64,000 nt of DNA from an uncultured bacterium (GTDB lineage: Bacteria > Bacteroidota > Ignavibacteria > Kapaibacteriales > UBA4661): positions 62,001-126,000 of the forward strand of contig CALCNX010000030.1 in NCBI GenBank assembly GCA_937899715.1, in the 5' to 3' direction. A program made the translations under genes and the position numbers. The notes under the pieces were generated by a model. That model ran no database searches. It worked only from the letters and a program-made list of their open reading frames with translations, and was not told the origin of the DNA. Shown here in pieces: positions 61,910 to 64,000 of the stretch (position 1 is the stretch's first letter; every line of letters begins with the position of its first letter).

Positions 61910-62554
61910 ATGCGTTACAATTCTTGGTGTCTTTTTTCCACGACTCTTATGGACTTGACAAGCACACTGGCTATGGCGATGGGTTCCTCATGGCTTTCGG
62001 GAGTGAATCTTTACGCCACCGTCGCAACTCTTGGTTTGCTAGGGCGATTTGGACACGTGCCGTTGCCGGGAAGCCTTGGTGGGCTGACGAGTTGGTGGGT
62101 GATAGGTATTGCGCTGGGGCTTTATTGTGTGGAGTTTATTGCCGATAAAATTCCTGCTGTGGATACAGCATGGGACGTTGTGCATACGTTCATTCGTGTG
62201 CCTGCTGGTGCGGTGCTTGCAGCAGCGAGCTTTACAACGTTTGATTCTTCTATCCAAACCATTGCTTTACTTGTTGGCGGCGGCTTGGCACTCACTTCGC
62301 ATAGCACCAAAGCGACAACTCGCGCTGCAATCAATACCAGCCCCGAACCCATGTCTAACATTGCTGTTAGCACCGCAGAAGATGTGTTGACCGTTGGCGG
62401 CGCATCGCTCGCAGTGTACTATCCGATTGCTATTATTGTGGTCGTAGTCTGCGGAGTCATTGGTTCGTTTATTATCATTCCCAAAATTATTGTCTATTTG
62501 CGGCGCGTCATTGGTTTTGTCGGGAATTGGCGCGAAAAACTTCGTAATCTTTAA
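61910..62554 (+). CDS. DUF4126 membrane protein
   Basis: The 214-residue product matches DUF4126: AMGSSWLSGVNLYATVATLG, LLGRFGHVPLPGSLGGLTSWW, CVEFIADKIPAVDTAWDVVH and FIRVPAGAVLAAASF, with about five hydrophobic segments. The start is uncertain; MDLTSTLAM at 61949 may be the true one. Function is unknown; the neighbours are other small membrane stress-type proteins, and the gap to the previous gene is 27 bp. Confidence 0.85.
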   Translation: MRYNSWCLFSTTLMDLTSTLAMAMGSSWLSGVNLYATVATLGLLGRFGHVPLPGSLGGLTSWWVIGIALGLYCVEFIADKIPAVDTAWDVVHTFIRVPAGAVLAAASFTTFDSSIQTIALLVGGGLALTSHSTKATTRAAINTSPEPMSNIAVSTAEDVLTVGGASLAVYYPIAIIVVVVCGVIGSFIIIPKIIVYLRRVIGFVGNWREKLRNL

Positions 62555-62606
62555 GCACTATCACTTTCAGTTCACTTGTTTCATCGTTATTAGAGGAGAT
62601 ACAGCT

Positions 62607-62855
62607 ATGGGTATTTTTTCGTGGATTTTCTTTGGCTTGATAGCCGGAGCACTTGCTAAATGGATTCTTCCCGGTAAAGACCCGGGTGGTTGGATTGTTA
62701 CCATTCTCATTGGCATTGCCGGCGGTGTTTTGGGCGGCTGGCTTGGCACATTTTTGGGCTGGGGTGATGTGAATGGTTTCAACCTGCGCAGTTTTGGGCT
62801 GGCAATTGTCGGTTCACTCGTGCTTTTGGGCGGCTATCGAATGTTGAAGAACTAA
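62607..62855 (+). CDS. GlsB/YeaQ/YmgE-family membrane protein
   Basis: The 82 residues match the family: FSWIFFGLIAGALAKWILPG, then GGWIVTILIGIAGGVLGGWLG, and a final hydrophobic segment. These small transglycosylase-associated (YeaQ/YmgE) proteins are induced in envelope and stationary-phase stress. The start MGIFSW is backed by AGAGGAG 9 nt upstream; the longer frame from 62460 overlaps the DUF4126 gene. It closes the four-gene group and is followed by a strong hairpin. Confidence 0.93.
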   Translation: MGIFSWIFFGLIAGALAKWILPGKDPGGWIVTILIGIAGGVLGGWLGTFLGWGDVNGFNLRSFGLAIVGSLVLLGGYRMLKN

Positions 62856-62876
62856 TTTTCTTCTTTGCAGATGCAG

Positions 62877-62918
62877 AAAAAGCGTACTGAAATCATGCTG
62901 ATTTTGGTACGCTTTTTT
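62877..62918. terminator. Bidirectional rho-independent terminator
   Basis: AAAAAGCGTAC (62877-62887) and GTACGCTTTTT (62907-62917) form a perfect stem, continued inside by AAATCA/TGATTT around a TGC loop. A tracts on one side and T tracts on the other allow it to serve the GlsB operon and the converging L,D-transpeptidase gene. Confidence 0.88.
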
Positions 62919-62964
62919 GCTTTTTGCACGTCGTCTGGCTTGTATGCCGAGGACTGCTGAAGAT

Positions 62965-63951
62965 TTAACGTCTTGACTTCCGAACTTTCTTTTTCGGTAG
63001 TGATGCCGTGCTGTCTTGTAGGCTGGCGGTGGAGTCTACTGCGCTCGGTTTTTCTTGGGGACGAATATCCGCCGCGTTGCTGTATGCCGCATCGGACAAG
63101 CGGAAATAATCGAGCGGCATTGGCGTAGCACGCTCTGCAAAGATAATCGGGTGTGCTTGTGGTTTCATAAGAGAGTCGCGTGAGCCGACGGCGAAACCGC
63201 CCGGGCGAAGTTGTTTGGCGAGGGGAATATATACCGAAAAATTCTGCCGCGCTATACGCTCACCGTCATAAAGAAGTCTGAGGCGTTCATCCATGAGCTT
63301 GCCAATAGCTTTTGTGCGAGAGTTCAGTTTATATGCCGAGGTGGTATCGAATCCAACGGTATCCGCAAAGGCAAGGATTCGTGCCGGATCGCCGTCAAAG
63401 ACAATCACAGGGTCACCTTCGGAAACACGTTTGTATAGTTCCAGCACATCTTCACGCCCCGTGCGCACACATCCGTGTGAAGAAGGGCGTTGCCCCAAAT
63501 GCCGATAGTAAGAACTTGCTTCCAAGCCATGAAAGCCAACGTTGTAGTTGAAACCTACCCACCAAAGCATTTTTGTATTGCCGAACTGCCGTGAAATTGC
63601 TTCGGGTGATTTGCCCTGCACGGAAAAAATTCCGCTTGGCGTAATAATGCCGCCGTCATTAGTGATGTGTCCTGTAGAAATGGGGATGAGGAGCGAATCA
63701 CCGTTCCGATACCGCAGAGTAGCGTGTTGGGTTGCGAGATTGACTTCAATAAACCTCTCGCCCAGCACATATACGGTGTCGCGGATGCGAGCAAAGTTCA
63801 GATGATTTGCCAAGCTCCGCAGGAGCAAGTGCTTTTTGGTGGAATCAAGAGCGGTGGTATGCTCCGAATTCGCATGAATGCTGAGTTGCGAAGAAACGAA
63901 GAATAGACCCACCGTCAGCAGTGCGGCGCTCAAATGAAGTACAGTGTTCAT
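62965..63951 (-). CDS. L,D-transpeptidase (YkuD domain)
   Basis: The 328-residue product begins with a signal peptide or anchor (MNTVLHLSAALLTVGLFFV). The YkuD catalytic domain (about 60-180) holds FGNTKMLWWVGFNYNVGFHG, then ASSYYRHLGQRPSSHGCVRT, with the conserved His, the catalytic Cys in SHGCVR and the following Arg. It forms 3-3 crosslinks in peptidoglycan or anchors proteins to it. A proline-lysine-rich tail ends the protein. I start at ATG 63951; the longer frame begins at 63993. It may link the OmpA-like proteins and the wall in this window. Confidence 0.92.
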   Translation of the reverse strand: MNTVLHLSAALLTVGLFFVSSQLSIHANSEHTTALDSTKKHLLLRSLANHLNFARIRDTVYVLGERFIEVNLATQHATLRYRNGDSLLIPISTGHITNDGGIITPSGIFSVQGKSPEAISRQFGNTKMLWWVGFNYNVGFHGLEASSYYRHLGQRPSSHGCVRTGREDVLELYKRVSEGDPVIVFDGDPARILAFADTVGFDTTSAYKLNSRTKAIGKLMDERLRLLYDGERIARQNFSVYIPLAKQLRPGGFAVGSRDSLMKPQAHPIIFAERATPMPLDYFRLSDAAYSNAADIRPQEKPSAVDSTASLQDSTASLPKKKVRKSRR

Positions 63952-63982
63952 AATCTTGGAAAAGTGAATTGCAATGAAGTAC

Positions 63983-63990
63983 AAATTTAA
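63983..63990 (-). promoter_or_regulatory. Candidate -7 box of the L,D-transpeptidase gene
   Basis: On the minus strand TAAATTTG matches TANNTTTG, 31 bp before the ATG at 63951. The -33 box would fall outside the window. Confidence 0.45.
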
Positions 63991-64000
63991 CAAATTTATA

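Noticed and set aside
1..64000. CRISPR array, tRNA, rRNA, insertion sequence or prophage
   Set aside because: I found no regularly spaced repeats, no tRNA-like cloverleaf between genes, and no transposase, integrase or phage structural gene.

Overview
The window reads as chromosomal DNA of a Gram-negative bacterium of the Bacteroidota/Chlorobiota/Ignavibacteriota side of the FCB group. A Kapabacteria-like lineage is my best guess, but gene content alone does not settle it. The signs are two secreted proteins with C-terminal type IX secretion (T9SS) sorting domains, LytS/LytTR signalling, OmpA proteins of an unusual FCB type, CX4CH mini-cytochrome lipoproteins, mostly weak Shine-Dalgarno sites, and several upstream sequences resembling the Bacteroidota promoter (TTTG or TTGC, 18-20 bp, TANNTTTG/C). 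Coding density is high. I saw no tRNA, rRNA, CRISPR array, insertion sequence or prophage.

Region 1 (1-8639, minus strand) is one long directon: a lipoprotein membrane-fusion adaptor, an unknown membrane protein, a chemoreceptor with a membrane-embedded sensor, an FtsX/MacB-type permease with its ATPase, a LytS-type kinase, a LytTR response regulator and a polyprenyl-phosphate-type GT2 cut by the window edge. Region 2 (8951-17867) starts with a 1517-residue VWA/WD40/OmpA envelope protein, then a HAD phosphatase, cytidylate kinase, a small unknown protein and, on the minus strand, a T9SS-sorted beta-propeller protein. Region 3 (18238-29237, plus strand) holds a cytosolic GH13 amylase, two small membrane proteins, anmK, a second OmpA-type protein, a Tat-exported DUF1501 protein, a HAD hydrolase, a CX4CH lipoprotein, a SPOR-like protein and two YceI proteins.

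Region 4 (29566-42333, minus strand) is a surface-glycan region. A porin is translationally coupled to a GT-C glycosyltransferase and lies behind a second GT-C enzyme and a DPM1-like GT2. Upstream are an acyltransferase, two further glycosyltransferases, an O-antigen ligase/polymerase, a PcrA/UvrD helicase and a 3D-domain lipoprotein. Two of these glycan genes lie in visibly AT-richer DNA. Region 5 (42629-57284, plus strand) is mixed: glycogen phosphorylase, an M48 protease, a T9SS-sorted protein, panC, a DinB-like protein, a TonB-dependent receptor, a GmhA-like isomerase overlapping a fused circularly permuted ATP-grasp/alpha-E protein, and recN. Region 6 (57613-63951) has a TPR histidine kinase, a REC-kinase hybrid, four small envelope proteins (YbjQ, DUF4112, DUF4126, GlsB/YeaQ) and a convergent L,D-transpeptidase.

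The main theme is the cell envelope: outer-membrane anchoring, peptidoglycan recycling and crosslinking, surface glycans, transport and envelope signalling. Non-coding structure of note includes two intergenic palindromic elements (25377-25560, 29386-29519), a large two-tier inverted repeat before gmhA (52032-52113), a 16-bp palindrome before the TPR kinase, and four terminator-type hairpins.
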